From Arbacia lixula (Eukaryota > Echinodermata > Echinoidea > Arbacioida > Arbaciidae), in assembly GCA_963669155.1 (NCBI GenBank), contig OZ022588.1, forward strand, positions 11,329,067 to 11,393,066: 64,000 bases of DNA, given 5' to 3'. The position numbers and the translations under genes are program-made. Position 1 is the first letter of the stretch; the number at the start of each line of letters is the position of its first letter. Positions 14,201 to 22,129 of the stretch are shown here, piece after piece. Below the pieces are notes generated by a model that made no database searches, was not told where the DNA came from, and was given only the letters and a program-made list of their open reading frames with translations.

Positions 14201-17200
14201 TAATTTTCTATGTGAAAGAATATGGAATATAATTTCTGCAAAAATGTTCATTTTTATTGGATATTTTACTCCCTCCCTAAAATATTGATATTCAATGAAA
14301 TATTTGGCTGACGGCTCTTTTTGAATTGATACAATTATTAAATTTTTATTAGAAAAAGCTACTTTTTAAATTGAATGGGTTAGTTTTAGAAGCGGTTAAC
14401 TGATTAACTGCTGTAATCTTCCTCGTATGTCTTCGCCCCTGGCAAGTATTTTTTTTCCAAAAAATATCACTTAGTAATGTGCATAATCGGCTGCAAGTTC
14501 TCAGTTCCTATTGAAATCAATAATACCTAGAATGTAGCCCTTGAGAGATGCATCCTGATAATATTTTTAAAAATGTCTTTGAGAAATTTGTGTTGCGCAC
14601 CCATGTGGGTTTGATATCAAGCTTTTTGATGGTTATTTGAATCACAAATTCTAGTTCAGTTTTGATGAAAAGAGCCAAATTCTTTATGGTTAAATAAATT
14701 TTGTTTAGTTGTTCATCAGTTAACCGTTTCTGAATTATCTTTTTAACTGAAAGTGTTATTGATATGCTTCATTGATATTGCATATTTACAATTTGTTTGA
14801 TATTGATCTCACTCATAACTTAAGAATTTTATACTTATTTTGTGATATGCAATCAATTTATGTAATGCAAATGACTTTTGGATACTAATTGGCATTGAAA
14901 TAAAGTAATCACACATTTTGATACATTGCTAGAACATTAAGTGAATATAGTTCGGATAGGAAATCCTCTTTTTCTGCTTTATACTTTTCTCTTTATCATT
15001 CTCCTTCTCGCAATTTTCATTCGTTTTTCATATTCGTTGCCTTTCAATGAGGTCTGCAAAAATAGCCTTTGCTTTTTGGATATATAAATGGCATTGATAT
15101 GATACTGCGACTTTGTCAGCTTTCCAAGAATTATCTGCCTTTTAATCCAGTTAGAATCAGTAGTGGAAACTTTTGATGGTAAATGTATTATCTCAAGATG
15201 CATTATTTTGAAATGTTGCTTGATATTTGTTATCTGTCTCTGAACTAATGAGTAGTTATTTCCAAGAATTTGGTGATCATATTACCAATTACCGGATATT
15301 TCATTTTGCATGATACATTGTGACGTCTCTCATGATGACCCGATGTTATTTCCGTCTTTTGACTTTGCTATTTCATGGAAGATTCTGTTTAATGATGCTC
15401 ACTTTATTCATGAAGATTTTCTTTGTAAAAAGATTTTACTGATTTGATGTAGGTGAAGAGGATATGTGAAGAAATCTGTTTGAAATTGGTTTTGAGCAAC
15501 TTTTGTTACAAGAGACCCTTAATCATTATGTATTTTGTGGTTCTGTTTTCTTGATTTGATTTGACGGTATATGTTAGAGAGCCTGGAAAGCTATTTCAAC
15601 CTTGAGAATTCAATGCCTTATGTTTGTTCCACTTCCTACATACCCTATTGCGACTCTTGCTTACTGATGTCTTTTGTACTGACTGCTCGAATATATGGTA
15701 TCATTTTTATGCCTCCAATGAAAAGTATGTTATTTTTTGTATACGTATCTCAGAATATGCACTTATTCTGCATATGCATATATTGTGGCCAGACTGCTTC
15801 ATTTTCTCGTTCAATCATTTTCATCTGTCCTTTATAAGTAAAAAAAAAAAATGAAAATAATACACTAAGCCAATTTCAATGATGCTCACAACAGATATAA
15901 AATGTATATGGTATCCAAAATATATTTTTACTAGTGAATATTTCAAAACCGTACTATATTCATGACTTGATATTTATTTCTGACAATTATGCACTGAGGC
16001 TGCCTCATAAAGTCTTGATAACTGTTTATTCAAATTTTGTCGTTTGGTTAAATGCAAGTATACAGTGATGAAATGACTTATAAACAATGTAATGTATAAA
16101 TATTATATGTGTTACAAATGAAAGATAATTTTGAATATTTTCCCTGTAAGAAAAGAGGATTTTACACACATGCTCAATATTGTCCATGTACTTTGTATAC
16201 CACAACCCATTCCACTAAATGAATATGAAAACTTGCATGTAATTTTATAAATTCTGAATTGCTATTTGGTAAAGCTGTCTTAACTTTAAATTTTTAAAAA
16301 GGCCATTGAGTAATATTTAAAAGCAAAGAAAACACTTCAGAAGTATGATGTCTCAATTTTGTTCAATTAATTCAAATCCTTGTCATGAAATCATGAATCT
16401 TTTGTTATAGTTTGATATTTGAAAGTAAGAATCATGCAAATATAGGAATTATGCAGGGTGGTCACCAGAAATTTCAAAATATTGCAATTGAGGCAGCATT
16501 ATTTGTGCATAATGAGCGAAGCATGCGAAAGGTAGCCCATCCCTTGTGCAGACCCAATTCTGAAAGTTCCCGGACTTTGTCATCATTTGAGAGAGAGTGG
16601 CTTTATAACCTTTCCCTGGAATCGACAAAGCAAAATATTCGGTTTTGAGGAGATAATCGTTGATAATTGATCGAGCCTTCTTTTTTCTTTAAGATGGGTG
16701 GATATAAGAGCTCTGCTCAAGTATGATGCATCGTGGGTAGGGTTGATTTGGGGAGGGGTTTGCGCGAGTGTAAGCCCTGAAAATGGTTCTGTGATATTCT
16801 GCTCCCTCTCCAGGTTTTCTTTCTTTTTCATGGGTCTTTTCATGTTCCTTTCTATCCCAAGGAATACAGGGAAACCCTGTTATAACGAGCACGGGTATAG
16901 CAAGAACCCTGCTATTATGAGGACATTTCTTGGGTCCCGATTTTTCTTCCATAGACCGCCGTGTATTCTGTTTTCAAATAACGAGATCGGCTATAGCGAA
17001 ATTTCTGCTATAGCGAGGCAAATTCCCAGCCTAAGAATAAAGAAAAAGAAAGGAAATTGACTCCGTTATTACGAGCACTCCCTTCAGACATGCCGCCCAG
17101 CGAGAGAAACGCAACAACAGCACAAGCAATTTTCTTTGTGCCGTTAAACACTGATCACACACACACCGTGCAAGAATCCACACACACACAACCACATATG

Positions 17201-18275
17201 CATATGTCCACATTACGCGCGTGCGTAATCTAGCACTAATTTTCCACTAGTTTTTGTTTGTTTTTGAGGAAGAAATCTGTAATTATGGCATCTGTATCAC
17301 TATGTGGTATTACCCACCAAAAAGGGAATATTATAAACTTTGTTTGACTTTGATGTTACTCTACCAGTTACCTTACTGTAGTTATCATGTAATATGAGAT
17401 AAAGAGAGAGAGAAAGAAAGACTTGTGGGTCGACAGATGGACAGAAAGAGAGAGTCTGGCTGAGAGCTGTATGCGCTATGTGCTTCCTCACTGGTGACCA
17501 CCCTGTCTGTATGTTTTCAGAGTGCGTTCAGTAGGATCCGCCCCGTATTCAGTCATACTCAGTGACTTTGTTTCAACGATTATAGATAATTCTTCCAAGG
17601 TTCAATTCAATTCTTTATTCATTTTGCAAACAAGAATAAACAACTTACATGAACAATGAATATAAGGCATCACCAGAAATCTGATGGCTTGTGCAAACAA
17701 CTCAGCATAATTTTTTTATTCACTTAAAACCTTTTTATTTGTGAATGTTTGTTTCGTTAATGAATGAATACTATGTCAGGTGAGAGTGATATTGCTGCAT
17801 ATTTATGACTGATGGTGGTGATTGGTTTGATTTTTTCTTAATAGGAATGGGATTGACAATGTATTCTTCAGTAGGCATGCATAGGTATAATTCACAGGTG
17901 GGAATTAAAGATGAATTATTTGAAGTATACGTAATGTATATTGACATCATTAGAGATGTATCTTGTACTGCAGTAATTACCAGAATCGTGTTGGAAAAGA
18001 AAAAAAAAATTGTTGCTAGTACATTTATATTGCCAAAAATAATGTTATATTTCATGTTTTTTTTTAATGTGCTTATACATGTAGATGAATGTATTTTTAG
18101 ACAGGTGAAGGGGGAAATACTTATACTCCACTTAATATACTTTCTGCAGCTCCCTCTCGCCATTTTCTTGACATGTAAAAACCTTCTTCCTACAGGTGTT
18201 CTTCATTCACATGGAGCAGAAACTTTGCAATGTATTTTTTTGTTTCATGTTCTTGTATATTCACAGGGTCAGTGA
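137..18275 (+). CDS. FUBP1: Far upstream element-binding protein (FUBP/KHSRP family), 5' truncated, 17 coding exons
   Basis: FUBP proteins bind single-stranded DNA and RNA through four KH domains and act in transcription (MYC FUSE element), splicing and mRNA decay. Joined exons give about 564 residues to the stop, and every splice phase agrees. Reading from the first exon: KH1 (about 1-55, loop GRGG), KH2 (63-128, GKGG), KH3 (157-222, GRGG), a Gly/Arg linker (226-285), KH4 (287-352, GRGG), a Gly/Pro-rich stretch (371-408), then a Gln-rich tail with Tyr motifs [19 protein letters not shown] and WIEYFQQQ. Domain order, the Gly/Arg linker between KH3 and KH4 and the Tyr motifs are diagnostic of FUBP1/2/3. 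KH1 begins mid-domain, so the N-terminus and its exons lie before position 1. Which vertebrate paralogue it matches best cannot be settled here; an invertebrate single-copy gene is likely. The stop is inferred to sit in a tiny last coding exon. Confidence 0.93.
596..785 (-). repeat. Dispersed repeat fragment with internal hairpin
   Basis: AATTCAATTTGTTTATTTTCC followed by reiterated ATACAATTCAATG and a hairpin GGGAAGAAC / GTTCTTCCC around GGCCATTGGCC. It looks like the antisense 3' tail of a non-LTR element, as does the related start at 17598. Class is uncertain. Confidence 0.35.
820..877 (+). CDS. FUBP1: FUBP exon: KH1 second half
   Basis: The acceptor is GCGTTTCAG and the donor GTAAGT. Phase matches the previous exon. 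It encodes the [13 protein letters not shown] strand, which aligns with the FUBP KH1 'LTGTPE' segment. Confidence 0.87.
1340..1484 (+). CDS. FUBP1: FUBP exon: end of KH1, start of KH2
   Basis: The acceptor is TTCTTGCAG and the donor GTAAGT. It encodes the KH1 C-terminal helix ([10 protein letters not shown]), a short linker, and KH2 up to the GKGG loop and following helix (GGETIRQLQ). Confidence 0.92.
1940..2038 (+). CDS. FUBP1: FUBP exon: KH2 beta strands
   Basis: The acceptor is TGTTCTTAG and the donor GTAAGT, with phase 0 on both sides (33 codons). It encodes [14 protein letters not shown] and [12 protein letters not shown], the conserved FUBP KH2 strands. Confidence 0.92.
2177..2640 (+). 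repeat. GCCTCCGCC hairpin-capped element, partial copy 1
   Basis: It begins ATGCCTCCGCCACGAAGTGG and CCGGAGGC (a hairpin), then 'TTTTCGGGTTGTCC', 'GGCAATATCTTGAGAACCG', and ends in degenerate tandem units with AAGGTCAATG and GTACAAAGATGGATCA. It matches the element at 2990-3400 directly and 26405-27712 in reverse. It lies in a FUBP intron. Confidence 0.75.
2735..2794 (+). CDS. FUBP1: FUBP exon: KH2 last helix
   Basis: The acceptor is TTTGTTTCAG and the donor GTAAGT; 20 codons in phase 0. It encodes [13 protein letters not shown] plus a Gly-rich tail. The intron upstream contains a repeat element (2177-2640). Confidence 0.9.
2990..3400 (+). repeat. GCCTCCGCC hairpin-capped element, copy 2
   Basis: Starts with a decayed form of the hairpin (ATGCCTAAGCCACAAAGCGG, CCGGAGGC) and has CGTCCGTCCGTCC. 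Its far end GAGGCGAAGGCATATTTATC matches the outer end of the 26405 copy in reverse complement. Compared with that copy it is internally deleted. Confidence 0.75.
3680..3712 (+). CDS. FUBP1: FUBP exon: KH2-KH3 linker (11 codons)
   Basis: This 33 nt exon has acceptor CTTCCACAG and donor GTAAGT. It encodes [11 protein letters not shown] in phase with its neighbours. Such a short exon could be skipped without changing frame. Confidence 0.78.
4112..4217 (+). CDS. FUBP1: FUBP exon: KH3 first half
   Basis: The acceptor is GTGTTTTGCAG and the donor GTTCGG. It encodes [20 protein letters not shown], the hallmark FUBP KH3 core with GRGG loop, then NARVQFKP. Confidence 0.94.
4628..4728 (+). CDS. FUBP1: FUBP exon: KH3 second half
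   Basis: The acceptor is GACGTGCAG and the donor GTAAGG. It completes a split Gly codon and encodes [15 protein letters not shown] and the last KH3 helix. FUBP KH3 carries the matching 'RIAQI.G.P' motif. Confidence 0.93.
5013..5253. repeat. Fold-back element in FUBP intron
   Basis: Imperfect inverted repeat. The left arm from CTTGCCAATGG through AACTTGCTGAAAGTTATTTG and CCACATTTGGAGTAAT is mirrored by a right arm ending ATTGGCAAG. Arms are about 100 bp with a short AT-rich centre (TTTAATTTAATT). Confidence 0.8.
5886..6114 (+). CDS. FUBP1: FUBP exon: Gly/Arg-rich linker and start of KH4
   Basis: The acceptor CACCAG is preceded by a weak pyrimidine tract, and the donor is GTACAG. It encodes about 60 residues of Gly-rich sequence with an RGRGRGRG run, then [12 protein letters not shown] of KH4. 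The base composition is strongly GC-rich compared with the flanking introns. FUBP proteins have a similar Gly/Arg linker here. Confidence 0.92.
6575..6729 (+). CDS. FUBP1: FUBP exon: KH4 body
   Basis: The acceptor is GCCATCGTAG and the donor GTGAGT. It encodes [19 protein letters not shown] and [20 protein letters not shown], matching FUBP KH4. Confidence 0.94.
7075..7315. repeat. Two diverged tandem units with half-site motifs
   Basis: CATTTCTTTATTTCTGCAT...GTACAAATGATCCTTGG occurs at about 7095 and 7250. Between them lies GGTCAAAAGGTCAAATG. The reverse orientation of a related unit is at 30897-31085. Confidence 0.6.
7410..7460 (+). CDS. FUBP1: FUBP exon: post-KH4 linker (17 codons)
   Basis: The acceptor is TTTGTACAG and the donor GTAATT, phase 0. 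It encodes [18 protein letters not shown] see no clear family match for this piece; it is accepted because of splice sites and phase. Confidence 0.65.
7816..7928 (+). CDS. FUBP1: FUBP exon: Gly/Pro-rich segment
   Basis: The acceptor is CTTGCCACAG and the donor GTAAGT. It encodes a GPGG-type low-complexity segment like the Gly/Pro-rich region after KH4 in FUBP1 and FUBP3. Confidence 0.88.
8406..8484 (+). CDS. FUBP1: FUBP exon: Gln/Asn/Trp-rich segment
   Basis: The acceptor follows a (GT)n/T-rich stretch ending TTTTACAG; the donor is GTACGG. It encodes [14 protein letters not shown], resembling the 'AYPHWQQQ' region of vertebrate FUBP. Confidence 0.88.
8950..9175 (+). CDS. FUBP1: FUBP exon: Gln-rich region with first Tyr motif
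   Basis: The acceptor is CCTGTACAG and the donor GTAAGC. It encodes a poly-Gln/Pro start, then [13 protein letters not shown], which matches the FUBP Tyr-rich activation motif, then an Ala/Gln/Ser/Thr tail. Confidence 0.92.
9176..11398 (+). other. 2.2 kb FUBP intron
   Basis: Apart from the inverted-repeat element at 9258-9563, a CT-rich stretch (10250-10400) and an A run (11206-11232), nothing recognisable is seen. Exons on both sides join in phase without an extra exon. Confidence 0.6.
9258..9563. mobile_element. Inverted-repeat element (MITE-like), GGGGGTGTTTCAC ends
   Basis: The left end GGGGGTGTTTCACCAAGCTG...CGCACGACTGGTGACCCTTT is mirrored by the right end AAAGGGTCACCAGTCATGCG...GCTTTGTGAAACACCCCC. 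Arms are about 55-60 bp, total about 306 bp, no coding capacity. It lies in a FUBP intron. Confidence 0.85.
11399..11461 (+). CDS. FUBP1: FUBP exon: second Tyr motif
   Basis: This 63 nt exon has acceptor AAAACCAG, a weak pyrimidine tract and donor GTATCC. Phase matches on both sides. It encodes [12 protein letters not shown], the conserved FUBP 'AWAEYYRQQ' motif. It is skippable in frame. Confidence 0.86.
12293..12862 (+). repeat. Long pyrimidine (C/T) tract before FUBP 3' splice site
   Basis: From a poly-C run at 12301 onward the plus strand is almost all C and T, with CTCCCTCCTTCCC-type units increasingly regular from about 12590. It runs directly into the CCCACAG acceptor of the exon at 12863. 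Long open frames across it are low-complexity Ser/Pro/Leu and are not real proteins. Confidence 0.9.
12863..12960 (+). CDS. FUBP1: FUBP exon: third Tyr motif, last large coding exon
   Basis: The acceptor CTGCCCACAG lies at the end of a roughly 570 nt pyrimidine tract; the donor is GTAAGT. It encodes [17 protein letters not shown] and QGQTPAQ. If the donor is not used, translation reads VSAQQQC and then stops at 12982. Confidence 0.9.
16872..17110. mobile_element. Pogo/Tigger-like terminal fragment
   Basis: Repeated TATAACGAGCACGGGTATAG, AATAACGAGATCGGCTATAG and CGTTATTACGAGCAC resemble the subterminal TTATAACGA repeats of pogo-like DNA transposons. No transposase frame is present. Confidence 0.45.
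17598..17700. repeat. Dispersed repeat fragment
   Basis: GGTTCAATTCAATTCTTTATTC and an A-rich, ACATGAACAATG-type continuation resemble the fragment at 596-785. Probably a LINE 3' tail in antisense; weakly supported. Confidence 0.3.
18267..18275 (+). CDS. FUBP1: FUBP terminal coding exon (GQ-stop)
   Basis: After the acceptor TATTCACAG the frame continues as GGT CAG TGA. This gives a C-terminus ...TPAQGQ, matching the '...APQGQ' end I recall for vertebrate FUBP1. The coding part is only 9 nt, so support rests on phase, the matching end and the AATAAA signal 190 nt downstream. The preceding intron is 5.3 kb. An alternative 3' exon near 19179 (after CCTTCAG) is possible but gives no recognisable sequence. 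Confidence 0.62.
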   Translation, partial: GQ

Positions 18276-18462
18276 AGCAGTTATAAAGTTTGTCTCCTCA
18301 CGAATACTCGCAACACTTCGCTATTTTCCCTATGTGCATTGCTGACATGATACAGAATCGTCGATACATATTCCTTGCAACATGTAGTGTTTACTTAAAT
18401 TTTTACTTAGTTGTAAATGGTTACCGGTAGTTGTTTCGAAATATTTTCCTTTTTCTGTGTAA

Positions 18463-18468
18463 AATAAA
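18463..18468 (+). terminator. Proximal polyadenylation signal AATAAA of the FUBP gene
   Basis: AATAAA lies 188 nt after the proposed stop and is followed by T-rich and TGTTATAT sequence within 40 nt, a usual layout for cleavage and polyadenylation. Confidence 0.5.
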
Positions 18469-18489
18469 GGTTTGTTATATATATGGAGT

Positions 18490-20690
18490 ACCTTCAGCCC
18501 TTTAATTCCTTCAGATTCATTGTTTGTTATATAGAGCTTGATACCTAAAAAGCATCCTGAATTTAATAAGTCTACTTTACAAGTAAGTATATGCTAATGT
18601 TTACAGACTTTTAGCTACTGTGAATGCATGTTAGATATGAAGTTGTATGTAGCCATATTTAAATCAAGAAACGTGGTGTGGTGATTTGGGGGTAATAATT
18701 CAGTTTTGCTATGAAAGTGTTCAATATTTTTGTTTTTTGTTTGTGTATGTGTGTGTGTGCCTGTGTAGGATTAAGAGTTGATGTTAACTTGACACTGTTT
18801 CTGTATTTGATATTATATATCACTAATTGATTAATGTGTAGGTTGGAACCCTCCAGTGTAGATGTAAAGCAATTGAATAGGACACACATTGTATATATTC
18901 ACATGTACCTCATGTAGATTGTAAGTAAAATAATCTCCTAGGCCTAGACATTTCTCTGCTTTATATATCATTGACTATACAGTATTTGAAAAAAAGAAAG
19001 TATGGGCATCTTTGTACATGATTGATTATTTGCAAATGAAAACTGATGACGTATATTTGTTTCTGCAATCTTCTGAGCGCATTGCCAAAATCATTTTAAA
19101 CATGCTTTTCTTGACTTTGCATATATCTGTGGCATATTTTCTTGTTGCATGGTTAAGACTTCTTCCCCTTTCCTTCAGAAGGAGTTTACAGGGCGTAGTT
19201 GTACAGGGTGCAGGCCAGCCCCGGACTGCTGAAATGTGTAAGTTTAAAAAATTAAAAAAGATATAAATGAAAATCATTAAAATGAGTCATGAAATTTTTT
19301 GAAATGTTTGATCATTCATATATTATATCGATATCAATGTTTTTGACTGAAAAAAAGTGTATTCTGTTTAAAAAAGTCGTAAAGTTAACCTATGCAGAAA
19401 CATATTTTGTATTTATTTTCTCCGTTTTGATGACAGTTTGACACATATTTGATGCATTACTGTTGATGATAAGATTTTAAATGTCGAATGTGCAAGTTAT
19501 GCGAGTTGAAGAGCTGCGATATGATACTGTGCTGAGTTTGACAATCAAACTTTTTGAAATGCATTTCCATGACTCAAAGTTACTAAGAGTTTGTTTGTTT
19601 TATATGATGATTCAATTTTTTGTCTTGTTCATTGCGCGATCCAAATATCTTTTTTCTGTGCATTTGAAAATGAAAAATCATGTACTATATGCTGCCCGTG
19701 TGAGCTAGATACCACATTGCCTTGATATTTCTTTTGTTCTCTCTCGTAAGACTAACATTGCTATTGTTTAAGTTAATCCATTGTGATGATAAATATATAT
19801 TTGGTATTCTTGTGGCAGGACTTTTAAGATGTGTCGGATTTTATGCTATGAGCTATACCGTATGTAAGGGTTAACATGTACATGTAGAGCGGGGAAGTGT
19901 GGTATTTGAAATGTTGCATATATTCTGCACTGTGACTGGATGAGAGGCTGGTTGTCAGGGCATCGCTGCGCAGTATTCGTCATCAGCGGGTCGAGATCAT
20001 GTGGTAAGACTGTAGATTTAAGTTTCTTTTTTTCTCTCAATGCATTGCCAACCATTTGTACATGTATGTATTACTACTTCTCACATATGATATATGCTGT
20101 AAAAGTTCTAGTTTCATTTTACATTGAGTGCATTCTAAACATTACGTTCATCATCTAATTTTTTTCTGCTCATGAATTGATTGAATACTTCTATGAAAGA
20201 AAATTGTAATGTACCATCATTTGACCGAACTTATGTTGAAACCTATGTTGAAAATTATGTGATTGAAGTTGCGTTAGATTTATGAATATGTGTACTATTG
20301 CATCTGAATTTTGCTCTTCATACATTCATGTATTACTGATGTGAGAAATAATGTCCAAATCCATATTTTGTCATATATTAACACTTATTTGCAGTTCTCT
20401 TGTATTACGATGTATGAAAGTAGGTTCTGTCATAACAGTATGGAATCAATATGTTTGTGACATCTTTTTTTAAATTTAAAAGTTATTTTTGTGTTCCCAA
20501 AGTAGTACTGTCATTTGTCTAAGTAAAATGTACATTGAATATAAAGAATGGAAAAGGAAATGCCATACAGTTTGTCTCTTTTATATCGACTTCATTGATT
20601 CTTTTTAAATATCTAATAAAGCAAGTTGTTCTGGTTGATTGAAAGGTAAATTGTGTGTGTCATATTTTTAAGTGTTTCATTGTATTGCTT
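18490..20690. other. Gene-free AT-rich stretch / possible FUBP 3' UTR extension
   Basis: No coding sequence is recognised on either strand. It may be transcribed as 3' UTR if the distal AATAAA at 20615 is used. Confidence 0.5.
20615..20620 (+). terminator. Possible distal polyadenylation signal
   Basis: AATAAA is followed by GTTGTTCTGGTTG and TGTGTGTC, a GU-rich downstream element. It could end a longer 3' UTR of about 2.3 kb. No coding sequence lies between the two signals. Confidence 0.3.
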
Positions 20691-20691
20691 A

Positions 20692-20693
<2 letters not shown>

Positions 20694-20737
<44 letters not shown>

Positions 20738-20768
20738 GTGCGTGCGTGTGTGTGTGTGTGTGTGTGTT
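20694..20768. repeat. (TG)n microsatellite
   Basis: About 75 bp of alternating TG with a few TGCG interruptions. Confidence 0.97.
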
Positions 20769-20897
20769 CATGTCCTTACATGACAATGGGAGTAAATATG
20801 CTTCTGTGGATGTGGGGTAAATTAGTACATCATTTGAGTGAAGAGGTCTACTTCTACTCATTTGGGTATGTGGTGAAAGTTGGTGCATTATTTTAGT

Positions 20898-21016
20898 ATT
20901 GCCAGCGCTATCTCTCCACAGTTATGCCAACTTGGTTTCAACAGGTAGCAACATGGCACCTGCACCATGTTGCTTCCTATTGAAACAGAGCGCCAACTCT
21001 GTATAGATGGCAGTGC
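20898..21016. mobile_element. Small palindromic element
   Basis: TTGCCAGCGCTATCTCTCCA and GGTAGCAACATGG pair with CCATGTTGCTTCC and TGTATAGATGGCAGTGC around the centre CACCTGCAC. Arms of about 50 bp, imperfect. MITE-like, no coding capacity. Confidence 0.6.
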
Positions 21017-21599
21017 ATACTTAATTATTCATTTGAGAGGGTGGGGGGATTGGAGAGTCTGTCTAGGTATGAGATGTGAGTTGGTGCATTATCTTGGTAC
21101 ATGTATTGCTATTGTTGCATACTTTTATTGATCATCAGAGAGTGGGGTTTGTCCATTTTAATATGTGGTGTGAGTTGTTGCTTATCCTTGTACATGTACC
21201 TGTATTGCTATGGAGTACCCAAGTTGTGTCGTCAAATGAGCATGTTGTCAAGACAACTGGTTCTGAACAAAATAAGTCCAGTGAGAGGTTTACCAGTCCG
21301 ATATCTAGCGGGCACCTTTCCCCGCTGTGATCACTGCTGCTTGCTCTACCCACATAGTTACGAACTTGACAATAATGCTCATATGATGTCACACTTTGGT
21401 ACTCTATTGAGTATGGGGTTTGTTTGTCTGTGTCTGTGGTGTGAGTTGGTTGCTATTGTTGCATACTTGCAAGGGAGTCTGCTTGTGTCTGTGTGTGTGC
21501 CACATCATGGCACATTTGCATACATCACTAGGAATACTCTCTTCATTCTTTCACCTCTCTGTCTTTGCTCTTTCCCTCTCGCTCTCTTTCTCTTGTCTC

Positions 21600-22125
21600 A
21601 TCTATCCATCTCCTTTGCCCACATTCAATGAGTATTCATATATCAGACATGAAGATGAGAGAAAACTCTCTCCTCCCCCCCCCCTTCTCTCTCTCTCTCC
21701 CTCTCTCTCCTCTCTTCTTTGCCCACATTCAATGAGTATTCATATATCAGACATGAAGATGAGAGAAAACTCTCTCCCACCCCACCCCCCTATCTCTCTC
21801 TCTCTCTCTTCCCCCCTCCCCCTCCCCCCCCCCCCCCCTCTCTCCCCTCTCTCCTTTGCCCACATTCAATGAAAATTTATATATCAGACATGGGGATGAG
21901 AGAAGTGAAACACATACGTACGAATACAACTCTCTTTCTCTGTGTCTCTCTTTCTCTGTCTCTCCTCTCCCTCTCCTTTGCCCACATTCAATGAGTATTC
22001 ATATATATAATGAGGAAAGGGAATCACAAAGTAAGAATACAACTCTCTCCTCTCCCTCTCTCTCCTTTGCCAACATTCAATGAGTACTCATATTTCAGAC
22101 ATGGGGATGAGAGAAGTGAAACACA
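21600..22125 (+). repeat. Minisatellite with CT-rich spacers
   Basis: Five copies of TTTGCCCACATTCAATGAGT + ATTCATATATCAGACAT + GATGAGAGAA start near 21616, 21718, 21856, 21977 and 22066. They are separated by variable CTCTCC/CCCC microsatellite spacers, so the period varies from about 90 to 140 bp. Confidence 0.9.
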
Positions 22126-22129
22126 AAGT

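Larger units (their letters stand above)
12961..18266 (+). other. 5.3 kb FUBP intron without recognisable genes
   Basis: AT-rich sequence with no credible exon. It contains a pogo/Tigger-like terminal fragment (16872-17110) and a dispersed-repeat fragment (17598-17700). Runs of T and A are frequent. Confidence 0.6.

Noticed and set aside
19012..19266. Possible alternative FUBP 3' exon (…VVQGAGQPRTAEM…) after CCTTCAG at about 19178
   Set aside because: In the phase required after exon 12863-12960 it gives no FUBP-like sequence, and the exon at 18267 gives the expected GQ-stop end.
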